Of a stretch of 60,778 nt of DNA, positions 20,590-29,776 are shown in pieces (position 1 is the stretch's first letter; every line of letters starts with the position of its first letter). A program made the translations under genes and the position numbers. Below the pieces are notes generated by a model that worked only from the letters and a program-made list of their open reading frames with translations, searched no databases and was not told the origin of the DNA. This stretch comes from Pyxidicoccus fallax (GTDB lineage Bacteria; Myxococcota; Myxococcia; Myxococcales; Myxococcaceae), in assembly GCF_012933655.1 (NCBI RefSeq), contig NZ_JABBJJ010000030.1, forward strand, positions 1 through 60,778, read 5' to 3'.

Positions 20590-22693
20590 GTCGTTCCTCC
20601 GTGAGGGGCGCGGCGGCAGGCCACAGCACCGTGAAGCGGGTGCCCCGCTCCGGCGCGCTGTCCAGCTCGATGCGGCCCCCGTGGTTCCGGACGATGTGGG
20701 CCACCATGGCGAGGCCGAGCCCGGTGCCCTGGCCCCGCTTCTTCGTGGTGAAGAAGGGGTCGAAAATCTGGTGCAGGTGCTTCGGGGCGATGCCACAGCC
20801 GTCGTCCTCGACGGTCATCCGCACCAGGCCCCACGCGCCCGGGGTGTCACCGCCGGCCAGGTCCACCCCCAGCCGGACATGGCCTCCCCGCGCGCACGCG
20901 TCGTAGGCATTGAGCACGAGGTTGACGAGGACCTGCTGTAGCTGGTCCGGGTCCGCGGCCACCGGAGGGAGCCGGGGCGCGACGTCTACCTGGAGGCGCA
21001 CGTGCCGCCGCTCCGCCTCCACGGACAGCAGCTCCCGCACGCCGTGCACGAGCGGCGCGAGCGCCACCGCGCGGGCCTCGGCCGGTTGGAAGCGCGAGAA
21101 GTCCAGGAGCTGCCGGAGCGTCCGGCTCACGCGGTCTATCTGCTCGATGATGGAGTCCAGGCCCGGCCCCTGGGGGTGCTCCGGCCCCAGTTTGCCCCGC
21201 ACGTACTCCGCGCGCCCCCGGATGATGCCGAGCGGCGTGCCGATTTCGTGGGCGATGCCCGCGGCCAGCACCCCCACCGTGGCCAGCTTCTCCGCGCGCA
21301 GCAGCTGGCCCTCCAGGGCGCGCACGTCGCTGAGGTCCTCCACCACGAGCAGCGTGCACACGTCCGCCGCGCCCGGCTCCAGGGGCACCGCGTGCACGTT
21401 GTACTGGCCCTCCTCCTCGAAGAGGCGGAGCGGCTCGCCATGCAGGCTGCGCACGTGGCGTTCCCAGCGGGCGGCGGTGACCAGCTCCTCCAGCCGCTGG
21501 AGGACGGGCTCGCTGGCGTGCGGGAAGGCCGCCGCGAGCGTCCCGCCCACCGCGTCCGGAGGCATGCGGGCAGCCAGCGCGCGGTTGGCGGCGGTGATGC
21601 GCCCCTGCTCCGACAGGGCGAGGACGCCGGTGGGGATGTTGTCGAGAATCTTCTGCGTCTTGTCGTGCAGGTGCGCGAGGCGCTCCGCGTGACGCCGGCT
21701 CTCCCGCAGGGCGACGGCCCGGCTGCGCGCCAGCACCACGTACACGCCGAAGGCGATGAGGAAGACGGCGATGAGCAGCGCCGCCAGCGACAGGCGCAGC
21801 ACCAGGCCGCGCTCGTGCGAGCGCAGCACGCGTGTGGAGGCGAGCGTCGCCACGGGCCAGTGGGCGCCATTCTTGAAGCGCACCGGGCTGAACGTGGCCA
21901 CCACCTCCGCGTCTCCCAGCCCCAGCCGCGCGGCCTCCTCCCGCTCGATGAGCAGCGAGCCCGCCTCGCCCAGCCGCATGCGCCGCGCCAGCGCGTCCAG
22001 GCCCGGCGTGAGGTGGGCGTCCGTGCCCAGTCGGGCATAGGGAGACAGCAGCGACGGCGCGCTCAGCGCCGTGGGCGTGCCGTGCGCTCCCAGCGAGAAC
22101 AGGTGCGTGTCCGTGTCCGAGGCGAGCAGCTTCAGGGGCGCGAAGAGCGGCTCGGTGTCCACCAGGACGACGATGGCGCCCCCTCCGTCCGGCGCGTCCT
22201 CGGGCAGGGCGGTGGCGAAGGCCCTCAGCCAGCCCGAGGTGGCCCGGGGCAGGGGCGGGGACGAGGCGATGTGACCGGGCGGATTGCGCAGCGCCTGCAC
22301 CACCGTGGGCGCCAGGTCTTCCGGCGCGAACTGGCTCACCATGGAGGCCGCCGTGCGCCGGTCCAGCAGCCGGAGGCGCTCATGGCCGTCCGGCCCGAAG
22401 ACGAGAATGGCCTTGTACTGCCCCACGGCCTCCAGCAGGGCCCGCAGCTCGCGCCGGTGCTCCTCCCGGGTGCCGGGCTGGGACAGCAGCTCCCCCGCGA
22501 AGCGCAGGTCATCCCCCGTGTCCTCCAGCGCGTCCGACACGCCTCGAACACCCTCCTGCAGCTGCGTCCACCGCTCCCGGGCGAACTGGTCCACCAGCGC
22601 CCGCCGGTCCCTCTGGATGAAATGCACGACGCCCAGGACGGTGCCGGCGAGCACCCCGAGCAACAGCAACGCTGGCAGCACCGAAGAGCGCAT
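20579..22693 (-). CDS. NtrB-like membrane sensor histidine kinase
   Basis: 704 residues from the ATG at 22693 (an in-frame GTG lies 9 bp upstream). TM1 at 5-26 and TM2 at about 298-322 enclose a 270-residue periplasmic sensor, probably dCache-like. A PAS-like region follows (346-455), then the HisKA box with phospho-acceptor H482 (AAGIAHEIGTPLG), and the ATPase domain with N box NLVLNAYDA (591-599), DDGCGIA and GTGLGLAM. The cognate output is the sigma-54 regulator whose gene overlaps its 3' end. The ligand is unknown. Confidence 0.92.
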
Positions 22694-22923
22694 GGGTGAC
22701 ACCTGACAACGCTCCGCCAGGGTTCCGGCCCCTGGGCCCGCCCGGGCTCCAGGCGACCGGGAGACCGTCCCCGCGAGAGCGGCGACCCGATGAAGCAACC
22801 CGTGTGCCCCCGGTTTCCGGCCCGAGACACCCCGGGGATGGCCGGCGGAAGCGCGGCAAAGCGCCAGGGTCCCGTTGCATCCCGCCATGCCCGCCCGGGC
22901 GAGGCGTGGGGCGGCGACGACTC

Positions 22924-22953
22924 GCGCACGGTTTCGGTTTCGCCGCCGTGCGC
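22924..22953. promoter_or_regulatory. inverted repeat in the divergent kinase intergenic region
   Basis: GCGCACGG (22924-22931) and CCGTGCGC (22946-22953) form a perfect 8-bp inverted repeat with a 14-base loop, ending 38 bp before the ATG of the orphan kinase and inside the 298-bp region between the two kinase genes. It could be an operator or a leader hairpin; no factor can be named. Confidence 0.35.
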
Positions 22954-22991
22954 GTCCTGCAATATCGCGCCATGCGGAAGGTGCACCGTCG

Positions 22992-24395
22992 ATGATGAGC
23001 TTGCGAGGGCAGTGGGTGGCGAGTGCCACCGTCCTGGGCGGCCTGGTGTTGTTGGCGGCGGCGGCGCTCGCCAACATCACCACCGACATGGAGCGCAGCA
23101 GCAATCGGCTGTGGCAGGCGAGCGAGAGTGTGCGGGCGGCGGAGGAGCTGGAGGTCGCGCTGCTGCTGCACAGCCGAGATCGCCGTCTGCTGGACCTCAC
23201 GGGCGAGGAGGTGCACGCGAGCGCGCTACGGAACCGCGAGGCCCAGCTCCAGCGCTGGCTGGGGGAGGCCCGCCTGCACCTGAGCGGCGAGGATGAGGCG
23301 GCGCTGCTGGCCCAGCTCGAATCGGAGGTCACCGCCTACTTGAAGGCCATGCGCCAGGAGATGGAGCGCCAGCCACCGACGCCCCTCGAGAAGAGCAAGG
23401 CCTCCATCGAGCGAAGCGTGGGACTCGCGGAGCGACTGGTGGACCTGAACGTCACGGATGCGCGGACGGCGCTGGAGGAGGTCCAACGGCTGAATCGCGC
23501 GGCCGACGTGTTCGGCCTGCTCTCGGTGGGACTGCTCCTGGCGGGAGCGGCGGGCGTCCTGTGGGGATTCCAGCGGCGGGTGTACCTGCCGCTCCAGGAC
23601 ATCGGCCATGCCCTGGCGAGCTTCCAGCTCGGCGGCACCCACCCGCCCCTGCCCCAGCGGGGCACGGCGGAGCTGCGCGACCTCGTGGGCCACTTCAACG
23701 ACATGGCGGCTCGACTGGCACGGCAGCGGGAGACGCAGCTCGCCTTCCTCGCCGCGGTGGCGCACGACCTGCGCAACCCGCTCACGGCGCTGAGGCTGGC
23801 CGTCTCCAGCTCCCGCCGGGAGCCGAGCCCCCGGGCCATGGAGGTGGTCCGGCGCCAGGTGGACCGGCTGGAGCGGATGGTGGAGGACCTGCTGGACACG
23901 GCGCGGGTGGAGGCCGGGCAGTTGGAGCTGCGCATGGACGAGCACGACCTCGCGGAGCTGGTGCGCGAGTCGGTGGAGCTGCACCGTCCCGTCTCCCAGC
24001 AGCACACCCTGGAGACGCACCTGCCCGACGCCCCTGTCTATCTGGCCTGTGACGCGACCCGCATCACCCAGGTGCTCAACAACCTGATTGGCAATGCCAT
24101 CAAGTACTCCCCCGAGGGCGGCGTCGTGAAGGTGGCGCTGGAGCGCGAGCGCGACGGCCTCGGCGTGTCCGTCACGGACTCCGGCATCGGCATCCCGGAG
24201 TCGGAGCTGCGGAGCATCTTCGAGCCCTTCCGGCGCAGCACGCGGACCCGCGGCGTCATCGCGGGCGTGGGGCTGGGGCTCTCCGTGGCCCGCCGCATCA
24301 TCGAGGCCCACGGCGGGCGGCTGGAGGTGACGAGCCGCGAGGGCCACGGCTCCACCTTCCGCGTGTGGCTCAGGGCCTCTCCGCCCGAGCGTTGA
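22992..24395 (+). CDS. orphan sensor histidine kinase with HAMP domain
   Basis: 467 residues from the ATG at 22992 (a second ATG at 22995); GGAAGG at 22976-22981 is the ribosome-binding site. TM1 at 10-28 and TM2 at about 174-192 flank a helical periplasmic domain, probably a four-helix bundle. HAMP spans about 193-245, and HisKA carries H258 (AAVAHDLRNPLTALRLA). The HATPase domain shows NNLIGNAIKYS, DSGIGIP and VGLGLSVARRI. No response regulator lies next to it; the nearest, on the opposite strand, belongs to the overlapping NtrB-like kinase. Confidence 0.9.
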   Translation: MMSLRGQWVASATVLGGLVLLAAAALANITTDMERSSNRLWQASESVRAAEELEVALLLHSRDRRLLDLTGEEVHASALRNREAQLQRWLGEARLHLSGEDEAALLAQLESEVTAYLKAMRQEMERQPPTPLEKSKASIERSVGLAERLVDLNVTDARTALEEVQRLNRAADVFGLLSVGLLLAGAAGVLWGFQRRVYLPLQDIGHALASFQLGGTHPPLPQRGTAELRDLVGHFNDMAARLARQRETQLAFLAAVAHDLRNPLTALRLAVSSSRREPSPRAMEVVRRQVDRLERMVEDLLDTARVEAGQLELRMDEHDLAELVRESVELHRPVSQQHTLETHLPDAPVYLACDATRITQVLNNLIGNAIKYSPEGGVVKVALERERDGLGVSVTDSGIGIPESELRSIFEPFRRSTRTRGVIAGVGLGLSVARRIIEAHGGRLEVTSREGHGSTFRVWLRASPPER

Positions 24396-25155
24396 GCCGC
24401 TGGGACACCTCGCGGACCTTTCCCTGGATGAGGCGGAGGTTCGTGGGGCCCATGCGCAGCAGGTGCTTCTGCGCGGCGGTGAGACCCTCGTGGGCGGGGT
24501 CCGCGTAGACGTACATCGCGCCCTTCGCGACGACCTCCACGTCGCCGTCGAGGACGGGCACGGCCAGCACCTGCTCGAAGGCGCGCTGGAGCGTCGCGTC
24601 GAAGGTGGAGCCCGGCGGAGCGCTCTCCCGGTGGAGGCGCTCGGCGAGGCCGCGCACCTCCTGGTACGTGGACACGAGCACGTCCGCGTTCAGCGAGCCC
24701 ACCCCGCGGCCGATGGCGTCGTAGCGGGCGTAGCTCTTCCGGTCGATGAACTCCTTGCCGGCCTTCTTGCGTGCCTGGAAGCCGCCGCTCGGGGCGAGGA
24801 AGCCCACCACGGCGCGGGGGCTGTCCCCCGAGGCCACGTTGGCGACGACGGCGACGAAGCGGCGCAGCAGGTCCTGCTCACGGAGCCAGGCGGCGAACTC
24901 GGGCGCGGTGGATGCGCCGGCGAGACGCTCTCGCAGCAGCGCGTCCGTCTCCGCGGTGGGCGGCAGGGGCGGCTCAGGGGGTTGCGCGGGCGTCTGGGGC
25001 GCGGCGGCCACGGCCGGCGGCGCGGAGGCGGGCGGGGACGAGGGCCCGCGGAAGGCGAGCCACACTCCGACGCCCACGAGCACCACACCGAGCACCACCA
25101 GTCCCACGACCCAGCGCGGGCGCTGGGGCTTCAACTGCACTGCTTCGTCGTTCAT
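24370..25155 (-). CDS. DUF3014 domain protein
   Basis: 261 residues. One N-terminal membrane helix (WVVGLVVLGVVLVGVGVWLAF, 15-35), a Pro/Ala-rich linker to about 65, then the DUF3014 domain (GGFQARKKAGKEFIDRKSYA, STYQEVRGLAERLHRES). The domain should face the periplasm. The family is common in proteobacteria and its function is unknown. Its 3' end overlaps the orphan kinase gene by 26 bp tail to tail. Confidence 0.85.
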   Translation of the reverse strand: MNDEAVQLKPQRPRWVVGLVVLGVVLVGVGVWLAFRGPSSPPASAPPAVAAAPQTPAQPPEPPLPPTAETDALLRERLAGASTAPEFAAWLREQDLLRRFVAVVANVASGDSPRAVVGFLAPSGGFQARKKAGKEFIDRKSYARYDAIGRGVGSLNADVLVSTYQEVRGLAERLHRESAPPGSTFDATLQRAFEQVLAVPVLDGDVEVVAKGAMYVYADPAHEGLTAAQKHLLRMGPTNLRLIQGKVREVSQRLNARAERP

Positions 25156-25359
25156 GAGTCAGTCCCTCCGAGGACGGACCCATGGATTGCAGTCCTGGTG
25201 CCAGCGACGCGCCGGGGCTCGCGCGCGGCGGCTTCCCTCGGGGCCGCGATAACTCACCTGCCTGTCCGCCTGGACTGGGAGCATGGCGTGATGCACGGGC
25301 CCCCCTGGCGGAACGCCACTGTGGCCCGGTGCCCGCGCACCTGTGGGAAGCTCCGTTCC

Positions 25360-26166
25360 GTGAGCCCCTCATCCCGCGTCGGTGCTGTCGAGGAAGCAGT
25401 GCGTGTCGAGCTGCCAGGCACCCGGTATCGCATCCTCCGAGGACGCTCCTCGGGGACGGGGCCGGTCATCGTGTACCTGCACGGCCTGGGCTGTGCTGGA
25501 AGCCGGGACTGGCCTCCCGTGGCGCACGGTGACGCGCTCGATGGCCACGCCAGCATCTGGGTGGACCTGCTCGGCTTTGGCCAGAGCGACAAGCCCCAGG
25601 ACTTCAGCTACGAGCTGACGGAGCAGGCGCGGCTGCTCGTGGAGTTGCTGGGGACGAACGTCGGGCCCGTGGCGCTCGTCGGACACAGCATGGGTGGCAC
25701 GCTGGCCCTGCTCGTGGCGGAGGAGCTGATTAGCGCCGGGCGTCCTCCCGCGGCCCTGCTGGTCGCCGAGCCGAACCTGCGAGCCGAGGACGCCACCGGA
25801 AGCGCGGTGGCTGCGGCCACGCCCGTGAGCGACTTCATCGCCAACTGGCCCCGGTGGGTGGCGTCGATGGACTCACCCCATTACCGGGAGACCGTGCGCC
25901 TCGCGGACCCGCTGGCCTTCCACCGGAGCGCGACGTCACTGGTCCGGGTGGGGCAGGGGCTCATTCCCCGCCTCGCCGCGCTGCCCGTTCCGGTGAAGGG
26001 CTACATCCTCGGGGAGCGCAGCGACGCCAACACCCACGAGACGGCCCGGCAGGTGGCCGCCGCGGGCATCCCCATCGTCACCGTGCCCGCCTCCGGGCAC
26101 GGCTTCTCCGAGGACAATCCCGAGGGCTTCGCGCGCGCCATCGCCGAGCTGCTGCGAAGCCGGTAG
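25360..26166 (+). CDS. alpha/beta hydrolase
   Basis: About 268 residues from the GTG at 25360 (GGGAAG about 10 bp upstream); an in-frame ATG at 25291 would add 23 residues without family similarity. YLHGLGCAGSRDWPP is the oxyanion loop, GHSMGG (LVGHSMGGTLALL) holds the nucleophile Ser, and VPASGHGFSEDNPEGFA contains the catalytic His. WVDLLGFGQSDKPQDFSYEL is typical of the hydrolase core. Cytoplasmic; substrate unknown. Confidence 0.85.
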   Translation: MSPSSRVGAVEEAVRVELPGTRYRILRGRSSGTGPVIVYLHGLGCAGSRDWPPVAHGDALDGHASIWVDLLGFGQSDKPQDFSYELTEQARLLVELLGTNVGPVALVGHSMGGTLALLVAEELISAGRPPAALLVAEPNLRAEDATGSAVAAATPVSDFIANWPRWVASMDSPHYRETVRLADPLAFHRSATSLVRVGQGLIPRLAALPVPVKGYILGERSDANTHETARQVAAAGIPIVTVPASGHGFSEDNPEGFARAIAELLRSR

Positions 26167-26172
26167 CGGGCT

Positions 26173-26634
26173 TCAGAACCCGAGGAACTCGAGCTCGTCA
26201 TCCGTGAGCTCGTGCAGGGGCTGGCGGCTCTTGACCTCGCCCGTGCGCGGGTCGTTGTACAGCTCCTGGTCGGGGAGGTTGCGCAGGATGAGCTCCATCT
26301 TGCGAATCTGTCCCCGCTCCGAGTCGATCATCTCCCGCTCGCGGATGATGTTGGCGATGACGCCCGCGGGGACGATGGTCCCGGAGTCGCCCTGGACCTG
26401 GTAGGAGACCCTGTCCGAGTCCTGGTTCTTGTACTGGATGACCAGCGCGGCCAGCCGCTCGGCGTCGATCTGGTACTCCTCGCGAATCCGCTTCATGCGG
26501 CCCTCGCGGTCCTCGATTCGAGCCCGGATCTCCTTCACCTTCTTCTGCATCGCCTGACGAAGCTCGGGCGTCGTCTTGATGTTGTAGTAGACGCCTTCGA
26601 ACAGCTCGGTCGGTTTCTCGGCGTAATAACCCAT
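26173..26634 (-). CDS. hypothetical coiled-coil protein
   Basis: 153 residues from the ATG at 26634 (MGYYAEKPTELFEGVYYNIK). Residues about 20-75 and 105-125 are strongly charged helices likely to form coiled coils (KVKEIRARIEDREGRMKRIR). The C-terminus is acidic and ends DDELEFLGF. No signal peptide, no membrane segment and no recognised family. It converges on the alpha/beta hydrolase with 6 bp between stops. Confidence 0.65.
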   Translation of the reverse strand: MGYYAEKPTELFEGVYYNIKTTPELRQAMQKKVKEIRARIEDREGRMKRIREEYQIDAERLAALVIQYKNQDSDRVSYQVQGDSGTIVPAGVIANIIREREMIDSERGQIRKMELILRNLPDQELYNDPRTGEVKSRQPLHELTDDELEFLGF

Positions 26635-26800
26635 GGGCCCGCTCCTCGTTCTGTGGGGTGGAAGGACGGCGCGGAACGCAAGCCGCTGGCCGCCACGCCG
26701 GGCCCTGACGGGAGGGGCCGCCCTCATCTGACGCACGAGCCGCGCGCCACCATGAGGGGGCAGGCGCGACCTCGCGAGAGGTCGCGCCCGACTTCAGACG

Positions 26801-27415
26801 CTACGCCCGGGGCCGGGGAGCGCCACCATCCTCCGTGGCGGTGAGCGCCGCCTCGGCGGGCACTTCCGACCAGCGGATGTGGAACGTGGACGACGTCCCG
26901 TCGAACTCCTCGGGGACGGCTACCACACGCCACCCGCCGCACAGCTCCACCGCACGGGACAGCAGCCCCGACGCGAAGGTGGGCAGGTCCGCCAGCACGT
27001 CGTTCATCTTCAGCTCCACCGACGTGGGGCCACGCTCGACGATTTCGACCTCACTGAAGTTGTTGCCCGCACGAAAGCCCATGTCCGCCCGCAGCAGCAT
27101 CCTCCGGGGGCCAGCCAGCCGGACGACGCCCAGCAGGGCCCGGCCGAAGAAGGTCCCAAAGTAGGCGTCCATGAAGCGCTCGCCGAGCGAGTAGTACGCG
27201 GCCTCCGCGGGCACACCGCCATAGACGTGGCCGGCGGCGATACGGAGAAACTCCTTCCACTGCTCCAAGGTGTAGGTCCGCTCCAGCTTCTGGTCCAGGT
27301 CCAACCCCGCCCGGCGCAGGTGCTCACGGCACGCCGGGGTGAGGCGGTTCTCCAGGGCTCGCACGAAGAGCGCTTCGACCGTCTGGGTGAAAACAAGCTT
27401 CTCGGAAGAAGTCAT
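26801..27415 (-). CDS. DUF2378 (TIGR02265) family protein
   Basis: 204 residues. The pattern VFTQTVEALFVRALENRLTP, WKEFLRIAAGHVYGGVPAEA, GERFMDAYFGTFFGRALLGV and the later GWRVVAVPEEFD region match the TIGR02265/DUF2378 family, described as a paralogous family in Myxococcus xanthus and nearly restricted to myxobacteria. Function is unknown. It supports the taxonomic placement. Confidence 0.85.
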   Translation of the reverse strand: MTSSEKLVFTQTVEALFVRALENRLTPACREHLRRAGLDLDQKLERTYTLEQWKEFLRIAAGHVYGGVPAEAAYYSLGERFMDAYFGTFFGRALLGVVRLAGPRRMLLRADMGFRAGNNFSEVEIVERGPTSVELKMNDVLADLPTFASGLLSRAVELCGGWRVVAVPEEFDGTSSTFHIRWSEVPAEAALTATEDGGAPRPRA

Positions 27416-27496
27416 AGGTGTAGCACCCTACAACGGGAGGGCCGTGGGATGCTCGCCCACCCGTGAATCTGCGTTCAGTGTCCCTGTCCAGGAGTG

Positions 27497-28519
27497 TCAG
27501 GAAGATTGCGTCCGGCGCACCCGCCGTGAAGCCCTGGACGGTAGGGCGGCTTCCGCACCGGCGGCTCGGTGCACCACGCCCCGCAGCCAGCGGTGGGCTG
27601 GGTCATCGTCGAACCGCTCGTGCCAGAACTGCACGACGTCGAAGGTGCGGAGAGGCACCGGCGGTGTGAGGACCTGCAAGGGCCAGGCCTCGGTGAAGGG
27701 CTCCACCAGCCGGCGGGGCGCGGTGAGGATGTGGTCCGAGCGGACCACCGTCAGGGGCGCGGTGAGGAAGTAGGGCAGGCGCAGGGCGATGCGCCGCGAG
27801 CGCCCCCGCCGCGCCAGCTCGGTGTCGACCACCCCGACGCCCTCGCCCCGGGGACTGATGAGGACGTGCGGGAAGCGCAGGTAGGTGTCCAGGTCCAGCC
27901 CCTTGCGGATGACGGGGTGCCCCTCGCGTACGACGCACACGAAGTCCTCCGTGAAGAGCTTCTGCTGGCGCAGCCCGGGGAGGTCCGGAGGGAAGGCCCC
28001 CACCCCGAGGTCCACCTCGCCGCTCTCCAGCGGGGTGGATACCTGGTCCACCACGAGGTGGCGGACGGCGAGGTCGACGTGGGGCGCCTCGCGGCCCAGC
28101 AGCGCGAGCAGCTCCGGCAGGAGCGTGGCGGCGAAGTAGTCCCCCGTGACGAGGGTGAAGCGGCGCCGGGCGGTGGCGGGCTCGAAGACGGGCTCGTTGC
28201 GCAGCGCGCGCTGGAGCTCCAGCAGGCCCCGGTGCAGGGGCGCGGCGAGCTGCTCGGCGCGCGGCGTGCGCACCATGCCGCCCCGCCCGCGGATGAGCAG
28301 CGCGTCCCCCAGCAGCTCGCGCAGCTGCCGCAGGGAGTGGCTCATGGCGGACTGGGTGACGCCCACCCGCTCGGCGGCGCGGGTGACGTTGGCCTCGGTG
28401 AGCAGCGCGTCCAGCGCCACCACGAGGTTGAGGTTGATGCCGGTGAGGTCCGCGGGCGCCGGGGACGCGGGCGGCTTCGCGGCCGGGAGGCGCGGACGGC
28501 GAGCATGAACGGGGCTCAT
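27497..28519 (-). CDS. LysR-family transcriptional regulator
   Basis: 340 residues from the ATG at 28519. After a short Pro/Arg-rich lead (1-25) comes the winged helix-turn-helix (NLVVALDALLTEANVTRAAE, RVGVTQSAMSHSLRQLRELL). The effector-binding domain has the NodD-like features RRFTLVTGDYF and a VDLGVGAFP strand. It is divergent from the NmrA-type gene (81 bp between starts), the usual arrangement for a LysR regulator controlling its neighbour in response to a small molecule. The inducer is unknown. Confidence 0.9.
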   Translation of the reverse strand: MSPVHARRPRLPAAKPPASPAPADLTGINLNLVVALDALLTEANVTRAAERVGVTQSAMSHSLRQLRELLGDALLIRGRGGMVRTPRAEQLAAPLHRGLLELQRALRNEPVFEPATARRRFTLVTGDYFAATLLPELLALLGREAPHVDLAVRHLVVDQVSTPLESGEVDLGVGAFPPDLPGLRQQKLFTEDFVCVVREGHPVIRKGLDLDTYLRFPHVLISPRGEGVGVVDTELARRGRSRRIALRLPYFLTAPLTVVRSDHILTAPRRLVEPFTEAWPLQVLTPPVPLRTFDVVQFWHERFDDDPAHRWLRGVVHRAAGAEAALPSRASRRVRRTQSS

Positions 28520-28600
28520 GTGCCCATGAATACCATGCGGTGGCCTCATGCCGGGGATGCGAGCAGTTTTGGGCCATCTCGCGGTTCCCGGAGGCAGAAC

Positions 28601-29500
28601 ATGAGCATCGTCATCAACACCCCCAATGGACAGATTGGCCGTCTTCTCGCGCTGCGCCTGCTGGAGGCGGGCCGTCCCCTCACCGTCATCAGCCGGAGCG
28701 CGGACAAGGTGGCGGACCTGGTGAAGCAGGGCGCGAGGCTGGTGCAGGGCTCCACGGATGACGCGGCGGTGCTGGAGCGCGCGCTGGCGGGAGCGGAGGC
28801 GCTGTTCTGGCTGACGCCCCCGGTGAACGGGCCGGACTTCGTGGCGTGGTCGCGCGAGGCGGCGCTCACGGCGGCGAAGGCGGTGAAGGCGCACGGCGTG
28901 AAGCGCGTGGTGGTGCTGTCCAGCGTGGGCGCGCAGCACGGCGCGGGCACCGGGCCGGTGAACTCGCTGAAGGCCGTGGAGGAGGCGTTCAAGGCGGTCT
29001 GCGCGGACGTCACGATTCTGCGCCCGGGCTTCTTCATGGAGAACTTCCTGCGCGACGTGGGGACGCTGGCGAAGACGGGCTCGCTCTTCATGCCGGTGCC
29101 GCGGAGCAAGGCCGTGCCCTTCGTGGCGGTGGCGGACATCGCCGCCAAGGCCGCCGAGGTGCTGCTGGACGCGGGCTGGAAGGGGCACCGCTACGTGGGC
29201 GTCCACGGCCCGGCGGACGTGACGTACGCGGAGCTGGAGGCCACCTTCAGCGAGGCGCTCGGCCGCCCCATCCGCTACGTGCAGGTGTCGCTGGAGGACG
29301 CACGCAAGGGCATGGTCGGCGCGGGAATCCCCGGCTGGATGGCGGACGTCTTCGCGGAGATGTACGGCGGCATCGGAGACGGCCGCATGGATCCGGCCGA
29401 GCCCCGCTCCGCCCAGACGACCACGCCCACCTCCCTGGCGAAGTGGGCGCGCGAGGTGCTCAAGCCGGCGGTGGAGCAGGCCGCCTCCGCAGCGGCGTAG
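28601..29500 (+). CDS. NmrA-like NAD(P)-binding protein
   Basis: 299 residues from the ATG at 28601; ribosome-binding site GGAGGCAG at 28590-28597. Rossmann start MSIVINTPNGQIGRLLALRL, then VVLSSVGAQHG and LRPGFFMENFLRDV, which are typical of the NmrA/QOR2 atypical short-chain dehydrogenase group. Such proteins act as quinone or azo reductases or as redox-sensing regulators. It is probably regulated by the divergent LysR protein. Confidence 0.88.
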   Translation: MSIVINTPNGQIGRLLALRLLEAGRPLTVISRSADKVADLVKQGARLVQGSTDDAAVLERALAGAEALFWLTPPVNGPDFVAWSREAALTAAKAVKAHGVKRVVVLSSVGAQHGAGTGPVNSLKAVEEAFKAVCADVTILRPGFFMENFLRDVGTLAKTGSLFMPVPRSKAVPFVAVADIAAKAAEVLLDAGWKGHRYVGVHGPADVTYAELEATFSEALGRPIRYVQVSLEDARKGMVGAGIPGWMADVFAEMYGGIGDGRMDPAEPRSAQTTTPTSLAKWAREVLKPAVEQAASAAA

Positions 29501-29519
29501 CGGCGATTCTGGCAGCGCG

Positions 29520-29684
29520 TTACCCGAAGCCGGGTGAGTCGTTCCACGCCTCCACCGGAATGAAGCGGAGTTCCTCCGGTGGAGACGTTAACGACAACAT
29601 GCGGTCCACCACGTTGACAGCCTCAGCGGCACCTGTCCGCGATTCTCCTCGGCCCTGTACGAAATCAGCCCGCCCCCTCAACAC
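29520..29684 (-). CDS. possible 54-residue ORF at the end of the radical SAM island
   Basis: Minus-strand frame from a GTG at 29684, about 10 bp after AGGAGG; an ATG at 29693 sits too close to that site. The peptide is protein-like: AAEAVNVVDRMLSLTSPPEE followed by LRFIPVEAWNDSPGFG and stop. It lies 92 bp downstream of the GT2 stop in the same direction. Codon use is weaker than in neighbouring genes, as elsewhere in this island. It may be a small protein, a remnant, or noise. Confidence 0.3.
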   Translation of the reverse strand: MLRGRADFVQGRGESRTGAAEAVNVVDRMLSLTSPPEELRFIPVEAWNDSPGFG

Positions 29685-29776
29685 GGCCCCCATACCTCCT
29701 ATAAACGTCGAGGGACCGCGCCTGGTGGCGAGAAGCGGAGATTGCCGATCGTCGGGGTTGGCATCCACGATGCGCG

